Assembly: GCA_947085815.1 (NCBI GenBank)
Contig: CAMTXU010000003.1
Span: forward strand, 1 to 64,000
Direction of reading: 5' to 3'
Length of the DNA: 64,000 nt
Origin: Fen-1258 sp947085815
GTDB lineage: Bacteria; Bacteroidota; Ignavibacteria; Ignavibacteriales; Melioribacteraceae
Below, one piece after another: positions 8,424-17,249 of the stretch. The notes beneath the pieces are model-generated. The model ran no database searches, was not told where the DNA came from, and worked only from the letters and a program-made list of their open reading frames with translations. How positions within the stretch are numbered: position 1 is the first letter of the stretch; each line of letters starts with the position of its first letter. The position numbers and the translations under genes are program-made.

Positions 8424-10088
8424 ATGCCTAACCCTATTAAAATAATCATTCACGTACTAAGTTTAATACTTGTTTCAAGCTGCACGTTGGGATTGAAAGC
8501 TGAACCGGAAATCTATATGAGGTTCAATCAACTTGGTTTTAATGTGGACGATTTGAAAACTGCAATTGTACTTTCAAACAACAACTTGGAGGGGAGATCG
8601 ATTTCCGTCATCAATGCACAGAATAGAGATAAAATATTTTCCACAACCATTAACAAAAATCTTGGAGCTTACGGAAAATTTCCATTCACTTATTCAATAG
8701 ATTTTAGTGTTATTAAGAATAGCGGAGAATATTATTTACAATACGCTCAACAAAAAAGCTATTCATTTAAAATTAGTGCGAATGTTTATAACGGCTTAGC
8801 AGATTCTTTGCTTCAATTTTTCAGAGTACAACGGTGCGGCTACACAGATCCCTTCTTGCATAACGTCTGTCATATATCTGATGCGACAAGTGTAATTGAA
8901 GGAAGCCGTATAGAGACTAAGGCAATTGATGTAACCGGAGGATGGCATGATGCAGGAGATTATGTTAAATTTCTCAACACAACCGCATTTTCCACTTATA
9001 TGTTGCTCTTCTCTTATGATTTCGATTCTGTAAAATTTGGTTTCGATAATAATAAAAACGGAACACCCGATATTTTAGAAGAAGCAAAAATTGGTCTAGA
9101 TTGGATGCTGCGTTGCTACTACGATAAGAACAAATTAATTACACAAGTTCAGGATCTGAGAGATCATGATGTTGGCTGGCGTATGCCGGAAGATGATCAA
9201 CTTGGATTTGACCGTCCAGCATTTGCGGGAATGGGGAAAAACCTTATTGGTATCTTCTCCGCAACTATGGCTCTCGCGTCAAGAATTTGGAAAGATAAAT
9301 TACACTATCCGGAATTTTCAAATAAGTGTCTTTCTACTGCGGAAAATATTTACTCCATTAGGAATAAAACCGCCGATGTTGACAGTAGCGGAAGCGGTCA
9401 ATACCTCGATAAAAATTATGAAGGTAAACTCGCTCTTGGTGCTATGGAATTGTACATGGCGACCTATAAATCATCCTACTTAAATGATGCTGCAGTTCTA
9501 GCAGATTCAGCAGATTCCGATTACTGGTGGAGTTGGGGGAATATTAATTCGCTCGCTCATTATCGACTTGCAAAATTTATTCCCAGGTTTACCGGCTACA
9601 TAAAAAATAATCTTGAGCTGTTCAATAGAAATAAGAACAATAATCTATTTGGAAAAGGAACGGATTTAAGCTGGGGGACGAATGTTACACTTCTTGGCAT
9701 TACATTGCAAAATATTCTCTACAAGAAATTAACTTACGATACCAGCTATGATTCCCTTGCAGTATTGCAAAGAGATTTTATTCTCGGCAGAAATTCCTGG
9801 GGTATAAGTTTTATCTCTAACGCAGGTAAAAATTCGGCTAAATCTTTTCATCATCAAATTGCTCATTTGAAGGGGAGATTACCCGGCGGATTTGCTGCAG
9901 GACCGGCAAAAAAAGAATTTATAGAGAAGATGAATATTGTTTATGATAAACCGGATAGGTATTCTATATTCCAGACGAATGAAGATTACTATAGAGATGA
10001 TAAAGCTGATTACGTAACCAATGAACCTACTATTACTGGAAATGCTACTGCAATATTTGTTTTTGGAAATTATTCAGCTGTAAAGTGA
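8424..10088 (+). CDS. Glycoside hydrolase family 9 lipoprotein (endoglucanase-like)
   Basis: A 554-residue protein with a lipoprotein signal (LILVSSC, lipobox VSSC). An Ig-like CelD_N domain (about 28-120, beginning MRFNQLGF) precedes a GH9 (alpha/alpha)6 catalytic domain. Visible catalytic landmarks are GGWHDAGDYVKF, which carries the nucleophile/base aspartates, and NEPTITGNA near the end, which carries the proton-donor glutamate. The substrate-binding histidine region is HHQIAHLKGRLPGG. GH9 enzymes mostly cleave beta-1,4-glucans, but some act on glucosamine oligomers, so the substrate is open. The lipid anchor suggests display on the envelope. It sits 59 nt after the hydroxylase gene and 152 nt before the exopolysaccharide locus; whether it acts with either is unknown. 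Confidence 0.85.
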   Translation: MPNPIKIIIHVLSLILVSSCTLGLKAEPEIYMRFNQLGFNVDDLKTAIVLSNNNLEGRSISVINAQNRDKIFSTTINKNLGAYGKFPFTYSIDFSVIKNSGEYYLQYAQQKSYSFKISANVYNGLADSLLQFFRVQRCGYTDPFLHNVCHISDATSVIEGSRIETKAIDVTGGWHDAGDYVKFLNTTAFSTYMLLFSYDFDSVKFGFDNNKNGTPDILEEAKIGLDWMLRCYYDKNKLITQVQDLRDHDVGWRMPEDDQLGFDRPAFAGMGKNLIGIFSATMALASRIWKDKLHYPEFSNKCLSTAENIYSIRNKTADVDSSGSGQYLDKNYEGKLALGAMELYMATYKSSYLNDAAVLADSADSDYWWSWGNINSLAHYRLAKFIPRFTGYIKNNLELFNRNKNNNLFGKGTDLSWGTNVTLLGITLQNILYKKLTYDTSYDSLAVLQRDFILGRNSWGISFISNAGKNSAKSFHHQIAHLKGRLPGGFAAGPAKKEFIEKMNIVYDKPDRYSIFQTNEDYYRDDKADYVTNEPTITGNATAIFVFGNYSAVK

Positions 10089-10240
10089 GATCTACCCATG
10101 TTCTATTTTGATCCAGATTAGTCGCTATTCTCACTTTTAGATCATTATTTCACTTAATAGGCTCATAATTACGCTAAAAAGTAATTTTTACTGGCATTAT
10201 TGTTGGGTTAGAGAAATGTCAAAAATATTGGATTAATGAT

Positions 10241-11497
10241 ATGACTGGAGCTATACAGCGTATTCCATCTGGCTTTTCCCTCATAGATAAAAATTGGGGA
10301 GGAATTTATCGAGGGGGAAGCTACATGGTTGTTGGTCCGCGCAAATCAGGCAGAACTCTAATTGGACTGCAATTTGCTCTGGAGGCAGCTAAAGCCTCAG
10401 AGGTGTGTTTATACTTCACCTTAATGAGGCCCAAAGATTTAATGATCCAGGCTGCATCATTGAATTTTGACATACAATCATATATGAATCAGAATCTTAT
10501 AATTGTTGTGCGTGTGGCTCCTCCCAATGGAATTTATGACATGTACAATTATGATGATTATCTTGTCGAATATTTTAATGATATTATAACCGTAGTCGAT
10601 CAATATCACCCTGCCAGAATTATTTTTGATGAACTAACACCATTTGTTGGCTTCAAGAACCTGAATTATTTACAAGACGCTTTTGTTCATACTTTGGAAA
10701 CAATTGAAGAAAAAAATATAACCAGTTTATTTATTATTAGTGAACCCGCAACAAAAAAGGCTCAATCGATTGTTGAAGGTCTTACTCAATACGTTACCGG
10801 CACCATCGAGTTAAAAAAAGAGGGGGAGACTAAGGAGGAAAGATTTCAAGGAGGAAAGGTTATAATAACTCCAAACGTAGGGCACAACGAAGGTCAATTC
10901 ATAGAGAATTATAAGATTGAACCGTACAAAGGTGTAACAACTGAATTCTCTCCTCCAACAAAAACTATAGAGGAACTTCCCGCAATGCCAAAGGGGCGTA
11001 GTTTCAGTAAGCCTACAAGAATTGAAGTTCCGAATGAGCCATATGCTTTTTCTAATGTATATAATTACAATGATTTTCTTTTGATACTCAATAATCAGAT
11101 TGCATTATATAAAAGCACAGGCCAAAGTTTCAATTTGATTTCATTCAGACTTGACCCTGCAGCTCAGCTGAGAGGACTATTGACTGTACATCAATTGCAA
11201 AACGCAATTCGTATTTCCACCAGTAAGAAAGATAAAATTTGCGTCGTTGATAATAAGATTATTGTTCTTCTGGTTAGGGGAAGTTTGAAGAGTGCTATTG
11301 ATCTCATGTCTAATATGCAAAATAATTTACCAAGCCACGATCAGAATTATATAAGTGCTATTTTAGATTTTATTTCCATATATAATATTGAGGTTGATGA
11401 CCGCGTAGAAAACGCCGACTCAATGATGGAGCTAGTTGTGAATTCAGATGTAGACTCGATGCACAGTTATCAGCCGCTCAATAAATTTATTGGGTAA
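10241..11497 (+). CDS. KaiC/RecA-like ATPase with altered Walker A and GGDEF-like tail
   Basis: 418 residues. The N-terminal half (about 1-235) has the KaiC/RadA layout (FSLIDKNWGGIYRGGSYMVVG). The P-loop reads GPRKSGRT (residues 32-39), with arginine at 38 where lysine is expected. A Walker B-like RIIFDEL carries D130. The C-terminal part (about 275-400) has the strand/helix rhythm of a GGDEF domain (SFRLDPA, then KDKICVVDNKIIVLL) without a GGDEF motif. It would therefore not make c-di-GMP, and binding or scaffolding is more likely (inference). The stop overlaps the next start (TAATG), tying it to the exopolysaccharide locus, where it may be a regulator. Confidence 0.65.
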   Translation: MTGAIQRIPSGFSLIDKNWGGIYRGGSYMVVGPRKSGRTLIGLQFALEAAKASEVCLYFTLMRPKDLMIQAASLNFDIQSYMNQNLIIVVRVAPPNGIYDMYNYDDYLVEYFNDIITVVDQYHPARIIFDELTPFVGFKNLNYLQDAFVHTLETIEEKNITSLFIISEPATKKAQSIVEGLTQYVTGTIELKKEGETKEERFQGGKVIITPNVGHNEGQFIENYKIEPYKGVTTEFSPPTKTIEELPAMPKGRSFSKPTRIEVPNEPYAFSNVYNYNDFLLILNNQIALYKSTGQSFNLISFRLDPAAQLRGLLTVHQLQNAIRISTSKKDKICVVDNKIIVLLVRGSLKSAIDLMSNMQNNLPSHDQNYISAILDFISIYNIEVDDRVENADSMMELVVNSDVDSMHSYQPLNKFIG

Positions 11498-14400
11498 TGA
11501 AAGTATTATTAAATATTATACTGGTATCATTCATATTTATCCCATCAGTACTCCAAGGGCAAAATCGGCTTGACGGGTTAAAGCGTCAAGGATTATTTTT
11601 GATGAGTGAGGGGCGATACGAAGAAGCTGTTGATCAATTCAATAAATATATTGCCGCTAATCCCAGATTAGCAGAAGGCTATCATCTGCGCGGTCTCTGC
11701 TACGAGAAAAGAATTCAATATCAATATTCAGTATTAGATCTGAGACGTGCAAGAAGATTAGACCCCGCCAATAATGAAATCAAACAAGATTTAGATAGAG
11801 TAATTGCTGTTTGGCATAGATTGCTCTACCAAAAAATTGATGGGCATACACGTGATATCGCAATCAACCCAAATAATGCTTTTAGCTATCTCGAAATTGG
11901 AAAAACTTATCGTTGGCTTGTAGAGTGGAATGAAGCAGAAAAGTGGTACGATCAATATCTCAAGCGCGATGAAAATGCCTCACCGGATGAAATAATTAGA
12001 TACTCAGAAATTCTTGCCAAGACAGGTTCGATCTCAAAAGGAGAGAGAGTTCTTAAAAAATATACTTTGCGCTACCCGGACGATTGGCGAATCTGGAGTC
12101 GCTATGGATATTTTACACTCTGGCTAGGGAAAAATAATATAGCGCAGGATGCTTTTAAGATGTCTCTTAGTTTTAAACCTTTTTTTAAGGAAGCCGCAGA
12201 TGGGCTCGACATGGCGAAACGGCAAGGGTACTTAACACTTTATCAAGGAGGAGATTTTGAAAGTACCGAGTATCCTATCGATCGTTATTACCGGCTGCTC
12301 AATCATAAACCTGAAAACGATCAAACACGATTCGATTTAATTAACGAACTCATCAAAGCAAACCGTTACGAAGAAGCATACCATCAATTACAATATCTAT
12401 CACCAAAGCTTCAAGATGATGAAAAGTTTAAGACACAATATGCTCTTGTCACTTCTTATCGAGATAGCACTTTCAATAGAGATGTTAATCATTTTACAGA
12501 GATTTTGAAAAATAATCCGTCGGACAAAGAAGCAGTTCTAAAATTAGCTGCCGCTTATGGAAATCTTTATTATTATGATAGCGCAATAGAAGTTTTAAGC
12601 GAGTACCTGCAGGACATCCATGAAGATCAAGATTTAGATGCACGCTTTAAATATTCTCAATATTGCTCATGGAATTATGAATGGGAAAAAGCCATCACTC
12701 AACTGGATAAATTGCTGGAACTTGACCCCAATAATTTGGATTACCAGCTCTTGCGTGGACAGATTGGGGTATGGACATCCGCCGAATTAGATATTTCGGA
12801 AAAATATTTGTTAAAAGTTATTAATAGTAATCCACAGAATTTACATGCCCTGGTTGCTCTTGGCACATTATATTCGTTGAAATCGAACTTCCAGGAATCA
12901 AAAAAATTTCTAGACTTAGCCCTTTCTCTCGAACCTGACAATCGAATTACAAAAGCAGCTTTTATTAATTATCAAATAAGATTGGATGATTTTGAAAAGA
13001 ATAAAACGCTCGACTTTATGAAAAGCGAAGCCAGGCGATTAGCGTTAGCAAGTAATTATGATAAATCTTATTTAAAGTATAAAGAGTATAATAATGAAGG
13101 AGGGATATTAAATAGAGATGAGTCCATCGAATATGCTGAGGTATGCACCGAAGCAAAAAAATATAATGAAGCAATAATTGTATATAAAAAATTACTTGAT
13201 CAAGAATTCAACTCTAATCTATCCTTTAAGCTCGCACAGAATTACTATTTAAACGAAGAGGCTGTTAATTCTCGAAGAATATTAGAGGAATTAATTAGAA
13301 ATGATCCGCAGAATGATGAAACTAGAGTACTTTTAGCTGATACATATGTTATTTCCAACCAATTACTTCAAGCAGAAGATATATATCGTAATTTGTTGTT
13401 ATCATCAAAGGATGAAAAAACTAGTAATCTATTATTGATGAGGTTAGCAAATCTTGGTGATTATTATGTCAAAAATAAAAATTATGAAAAAGCTACTTCA
13501 CTATACAACGAAATACAAGAAGAGACTGAAGACTCAGAGTTAAATAAAATTGTTTTTTTAAAACAAATTGATATGAGTTATGCACTTATTCAGGATAAAA
13601 AAGTTGATTCCGCGGCGGAACTTCTTAATCTTCTGAATAAAAAGAACAAAAATGAAGAACTAAAAAGAGAATTGAATTACAGAAGACTATTTCTTGGTGA
13701 TGTTTACGCAATAGAGGAAAGATATGGCGCAGCTGAAGGTATTTATCGTGATATTTTAAATGAATCCGTGGATTCAGCGGATGTAAGAATTGTCCGCGAA
13801 AGATTAAGCTGGCTGCCTCCTTACGGACTTAGCCGCGGATTGAGTAGAGTAGAATCTCTTATGAAATTATTTTTTCCAAACAATGGAACCTTGGCGCCCT
13901 TTTCTTCTTTCTACAGAGATAATCAAAATTTTCAGCAATGGAATTATGGAGCTCGTTTTAATGCACGGTTTATAGGATTTCTTTCACTGGGCGCATCCTG
14001 GTCGCGAACAAATCTTAAAAGTTCAGTCATGCAGCGCGACTTTACACAGTTTAAATTCTTAGCCGGAATTTACTTTTTGAAATATATTTCACTCAGTGGT
14101 GGTTATGGAAATCTTAATAACTATGGAGAACCAGATAGAAGAATTGGTGACATCTTATTAAAATATGAACTGCCTGATGAGTTATCACTACTTTTCTCTT
14201 ATGAGAACAATGATGCACGAATGATTCTATACTCAGGTACTCTAATACCGTCCCGAATCAACGCCAATTATTACCGTTTTCTGGGAACTTATAATTCACC
14301 AAATTTTGTGAAAGCTTCAGGTTATTATACATATTTTAATTTAGGAGACAACAATAAAGGTAATGATTTACAGTTTAGCCTCGGAAGGAAATTTTTAGAA

Positions 14401-14724
14401 AATGGTTGGTTCGGGTATGAATATTTCTTCTCCGATTTCGCATTCATTTCTCCATTTTATTACACGCCTCAAAATTTTGTATCTCATAGTTTGTGGACGG
14501 AGTGGAACTTAACGTATAAGAAAATTCTTTTTAAAGTGAGCGGAAAGATTGGATTCGTACCATCAGTCGATTTTATAGTCAGTGAGATATTTGGAGAGGC
14601 AACTTATAATCCGATCGCAAATTTATACCTTTCAGGAAGATTAAGTTACGGTAACAGTTTCAGATATGATTCAAGTTATAAAAATTATTTTGCCTCCATA
14701 ACAGCTTATTGGGGAATATTCTAA
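11497..14724 (+). CDS. TPR-rich outer membrane beta-barrel exporter (PgaA-like)
   Basis: 1075 residues: a signal peptide (about 1-22, ending LQGQ), then a long TPR solenoid (about 25-780; for example EGRYEEAVDQFNKYIAANP and LEPDNRITKAAFINYQIR). A C-terminal membrane beta-barrel (about 800-1075) has alternating aromatic strands and an aromatic end (ITAYWGIF). This TPR-plus-barrel architecture is that of PgaA and BcsC, which carry exopolysaccharide through the periplasm and out. The gene is coupled to the ATPase gene upstream and precedes a GT2 synthase, which supports an export role. The polymer is not known. Sequence identity to PgaA cannot be judged here. Confidence 0.75.
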   Translation: MKVLLNIILVSFIFIPSVLQGQNRLDGLKRQGLFLMSEGRYEEAVDQFNKYIAANPRLAEGYHLRGLCYEKRIQYQYSVLDLRRARRLDPANNEIKQDLDRVIAVWHRLLYQKIDGHTRDIAINPNNAFSYLEIGKTYRWLVEWNEAEKWYDQYLKRDENASPDEIIRYSEILAKTGSISKGERVLKKYTLRYPDDWRIWSRYGYFTLWLGKNNIAQDAFKMSLSFKPFFKEAADGLDMAKRQGYLTLYQGGDFESTEYPIDRYYRLLNHKPENDQTRFDLINELIKANRYEEAYHQLQYLSPKLQDDEKFKTQYALVTSYRDSTFNRDVNHFTEILKNNPSDKEAVLKLAAAYGNLYYYDSAIEVLSEYLQDIHEDQDLDARFKYSQYCSWNYEWEKAITQLDKLLELDPNNLDYQLLRGQIGVWTSAELDISEKYLLKVINSNPQNLHALVALGTLYSLKSNFQESKKFLDLALSLEPDNRITKAAFINYQIRLDDFEKNKTLDFMKSEARRLALASNYDKSYLKYKEYNNEGGILNRDESIEYAEVCTEAKKYNEAIIVYKKLLDQEFNSNLSFKLAQNYYLNEEAVNSRRILEELIRNDPQNDETRVLLADTYVISNQLLQAEDIYRNLLLSSKDEKTSNLLLMRLANLGDYYVKNKNYEKATSLYNEIQEETEDSELNKIVFLKQIDMSYALIQDKKVDSAAELLNLLNKKNKNEELKRELNYRRLFLGDVYAIEERYGAAEGIYRDILNESVDSADVRIVRERLSWLPPYGLSRGLSRVESLMKLFFPNNGTLAPFSSFYRDNQNFQQWNYGARFNARFIGFLSLGASWSRTNLKSSVMQRDFTQFKFLAGIYFLKYISLSGGYGNLNNYGEPDRRIGDILLKYELPDELSLLFSYENNDARMILYSGTLIPSRINANYYRFLGTYNSPNFVKASGYYTYFNLGDNNKGNDLQFSLGRKFLENGWFGYEYFFSDFAFISPFYYTPQNFVSHSLWTEWNLTYKKILFKVSGKIGFVPSVDFIVSEIFGEATYNPIANLYLSGRLSYGNSFRYDSSYKNYFASITAYWGIF

Positions 14725-15296
14725 AAGCTTAGCAAGAAAGTTGAATTTCTCTAATTTGTTCTCAAGAACGCTTCGTTAAATCCTCCCAATATTTTTAGTA
14801 TATTTAAAAAAATAATTCCTCTTAAAATTAACGCTTGCTTAAAAAATGAAACAAAAATATATAGTCAGTAAAGCACCGTTTACATTCACATATTTCTGTG
14901 GTGTAGCAATTCACTCATGTATTGATTCGCCGCCCCAAGTCTTTAGAAATTATTCACATTTTACTTACCGGAGAGGGGAAAGGGTAGAAGAACTTCTTTT
15001 TAATGCCATTATTGACGCTTATATAAAATTCAAACGGCACATTGTATTAAAAAAACGATTTATAAGGTTATTCTTTACCCTTTCTTTAAGAGTTACTTTT
15101 AACGTATTCTCTTGCAACAAGTTAATTAAAAAGTTATATTTATTTGAAAGTTGTTTCTTAATGAGTCAAATGGGTAAGGAATACTGTCTTGAAACAAACT
15201 CTACTTTAAAAACAGTTGAATTTCTGGAATATTCAAAGAGTATTTTGGCACTATGCTTGTGCAATGATTTGAATAAAACCTATTTAAAGAATATTT
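14725..15296. other. 572-nt gap inside the exopolysaccharide locus with a doubtful ORF
   Basis: An ORF of 154 codons (14846-15310) spans most of the gap and overlaps the next gene by 14 nt. It has no clear ribosome-binding site. Its product is unusually rich in Cys, Phe and basic residues with no recognisable domain, so I do not call it a gene. No riboswitch, terminator or repeat is evident to me. A long untranslated leader for the synthase gene is possible. Confidence 0.3.
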
Positions 15297-16736
15297 GTGA
15301 ATACAAATAATCAAAAATATCAAATTGCGCTGGATAACAGGGAAGTAAAACCCCCCAGCAGAAATCTCGGCGCCGAAAAATTAAGAATAATCTTCATTTC
15401 GGCATTTATTTCTATAGTTTTAATCCTAACAATAGTTTTCACTTTACCTCTCACCGTCCTTACCTGGAGCGGATTATTTGTATATTCTTCAATTGTTTCC
15501 TTAGTTATATTTTTGTTTATTCTACTCATCCGTTATTTTGCTATACTATTCATGGCATATTTTTATAACACAAGATACACTTTGGAAAACAAAGAAGGGT
15601 ATTATCCTTTCATCTCCATCATTGTCCCTGTTTTCAATGAAGGCATTGTATTAAGACATTCAATTGAATCACTATTGGAGATCGATTACCCCAATTATGA
15701 AATTATTATTGTTAATGACGGATCAACCGATAATACTTCACTTGTTGGCGAGTCATTAGTTGGCAATCAAAGAGGCAGAAATGGAATAATAAAAATTTCC
15801 CTTATTAACAAACCAAATGGCGGCAAAGCCAAAGCGCTTAATGCCGGAATTCAATACTCTGAAGCGCAATTTGTCCTCTGTATGGATGGAGATTCTCAAT
15901 TATCTCCTAATACATTAAGAATGGCGGTCAGGCATTTTATCGATCCCGCTGTTGGAGCTGTAGCGGGAAATGTTAAAGTTCAGAACAGAAAAAAAATATT
16001 GACCGATCTTCAGGCGCTTGAGTATTTGGAAGGCTTGAATATGGCACGTAGTGCACAAGGTTTTATTAAAATGGTGAATATTATTCCCGGTCCCATCGGA
16101 TTATTTAGGAAAACAGCGTTAAGAGAAGCAGGTTTTTATTCAAGTGATACATTTGCAGAAGACGCCGATGTTACACTTAAAATTTTATCAAGCGGTTGGA
16201 GAATTATTTATGAACCCAATGCAATTGCTTATACTGAAGCGCCTGTAACTATTTATCAATTGCTGAAACAGCGGTACAGATGGACGAGAGGAATTCTCCA
16301 GGCAATCAGAAAACATAAACGTTACTTATTTAACCCGACAGTTAATTTTAATAATAGTTTGATTCTGTGGTCTATGTTTTATGAGGCGCTGGTTTGGCCG
16401 GCAATGAATATATTTGTTAATCTCTATTTTATTATAGTCGCAATTTTCTACGGACTTTCGAGTTTCATTTTTCTTTGGTGGGTAGGGATCGCGGTTTTAG
16501 ATTTAATGTCGGCAATATATTGTATTGCGGCGGAGAAAGAGGAATTCAGATTGGTGCCCTATGCAATTGTTTACCGGGTTGTATTTATTCTGTTAATAGA
16601 TGTAACCAAAGCAATGGCAACTCTAGAAGAATTTCTTGGTGTGCGTATGACGTGGGGAAAACTTGAAAGGACTGGTCTCGGGACTATGAAGGGAGTACCC
16701 TCGAATGTAGTTCCTAACTCTGCTGGTCCGAGATAA
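15297..16736 (+). CDS. Processive family 2 glycosyltransferase (PgaC/IcaA-like polysaccharide synthase)
   Basis: 479 residues. Two or three membrane helices (about 30-100) precede a GT2 catalytic domain with VNDGSTDNT (D141), the metal-binding DGDSQ (D197, D199), AEDAD (D289 region) and the processivity signature QRYRW (325-329). Further membrane helices follow (about 350-440). The enzyme should polymerise a beta-linked sugar from a nucleotide sugar while extruding the chain across the inner membrane. Order in the locus and the neighbouring TPR-barrel favour a PNAG-like product, but no PilZ domain or sugar-specific residue proves it. The start is GTG 15297; the first internal Met lies after the transmembrane region. 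The weak ribosome-binding site leaves the exact start uncertain. Confidence 0.85.
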   Translation: MNTNNQKYQIALDNREVKPPSRNLGAEKLRIIFISAFISIVLILTIVFTLPLTVLTWSGLFVYSSIVSLVIFLFILLIRYFAILFMAYFYNTRYTLENKEGYYPFISIIVPVFNEGIVLRHSIESLLEIDYPNYEIIIVNDGSTDNTSLVGESLVGNQRGRNGIIKISLINKPNGGKAKALNAGIQYSEAQFVLCMDGDSQLSPNTLRMAVRHFIDPAVGAVAGNVKVQNRKKILTDLQALEYLEGLNMARSAQGFIKMVNIIPGPIGLFRKTALREAGFYSSDTFAEDADVTLKILSSGWRIIYEPNAIAYTEAPVTIYQLLKQRYRWTRGILQAIRKHKRYLFNPTVNFNNSLILWSMFYEALVWPAMNIFVNLYFIIVAIFYGLSSFIFLWWVGIAVLDLMSAIYCIAAEKEEFRLVPYAIVYRVVFILLIDVTKAMATLEEFLGVRMTWGKLERTGLGTMKGVPSNVVPNSAGPR

Positions 16737-16760
16737 ATAAGATTTTAATTTGAGGTTAAT

Positions 16761-17249
16761 ATGGAATTAATTCCAATACTTTCTCTTATCATTTTGGTTG
16801 CGACTATTTCAACCTTTGTTCTCGCGGTAGGTGCCTACATACTCTACAAGGTTAGAGAACGTAAGGGAGTTACCGCAGCAGCGGCTCAACCATCCGCTTT
16901 GCCTGCTGAATTGGTAGCTCCGGCTCCTCTGTTAACAGAACAGAGAATGACTCCAGATCGAAGATCGTTTGATGTTCCACAACAAGAATTTGGCTATGAG
17001 TATTCACGTCAGCCCTCATATTCTCCGCATGAAGAACAGGCTCGTGGTCCCGAATTAAGACCAACGTTTGTTGGGACTTCTCCTCCAACTTATGGTGAGA
17101 GATATCAAAAACCTACAGGAGAAACTCCTAAAACTTATGAGGGAGAGCGTACTCCTCCTAAGAAAAAATTTATGCGTTACACTAATGAAGGTTATGTTGA
17201 ACCATCTCAGCCCGAACGTAAACAAGAGGATAATTTAAGGTGGCGGTAA
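16761..17249 (+). CDS. Small one-helix membrane protein of the exopolysaccharide locus
   Basis: 162 residues: one N-terminal transmembrane helix (about 4-30, ILSLIILVATISTFVLAV, then positive KVRERKG), followed by a Pro/Ala- and then Pro/Tyr/Glu/Arg-rich, probably disordered tail. The family is not recognised. Position just after the synthase is where pgaD sits in Pga loci, so an accessory subunit of the synthase is a reasonable inference, though PgaD normally has two helices. It overlaps the next gene by 10 nt, which implies translational coupling. Confidence 0.6.
   Translation: MELIPILSLIILVATISTFVLAVGAYILYKVRERKGVTAAAAQPSALPAELVAPAPLLTEQRMTPDRRSFDVPQQEFGYEYSRQPSYSPHEEQARGPELRPTFVGTSPPTYGERYQKPTGETPKTYEGERTPPKKKFMRYTNEGYVEPSQPERKQEDNLRWR

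Noticed and set aside
14846..15310. 154-codon ORF in the exopolysaccharide gap
   Set aside because: No ribosome-binding site, odd Cys/Phe-rich composition, no recognisable domain, and it overlaps the synthase start; kept only as part of the gap description.
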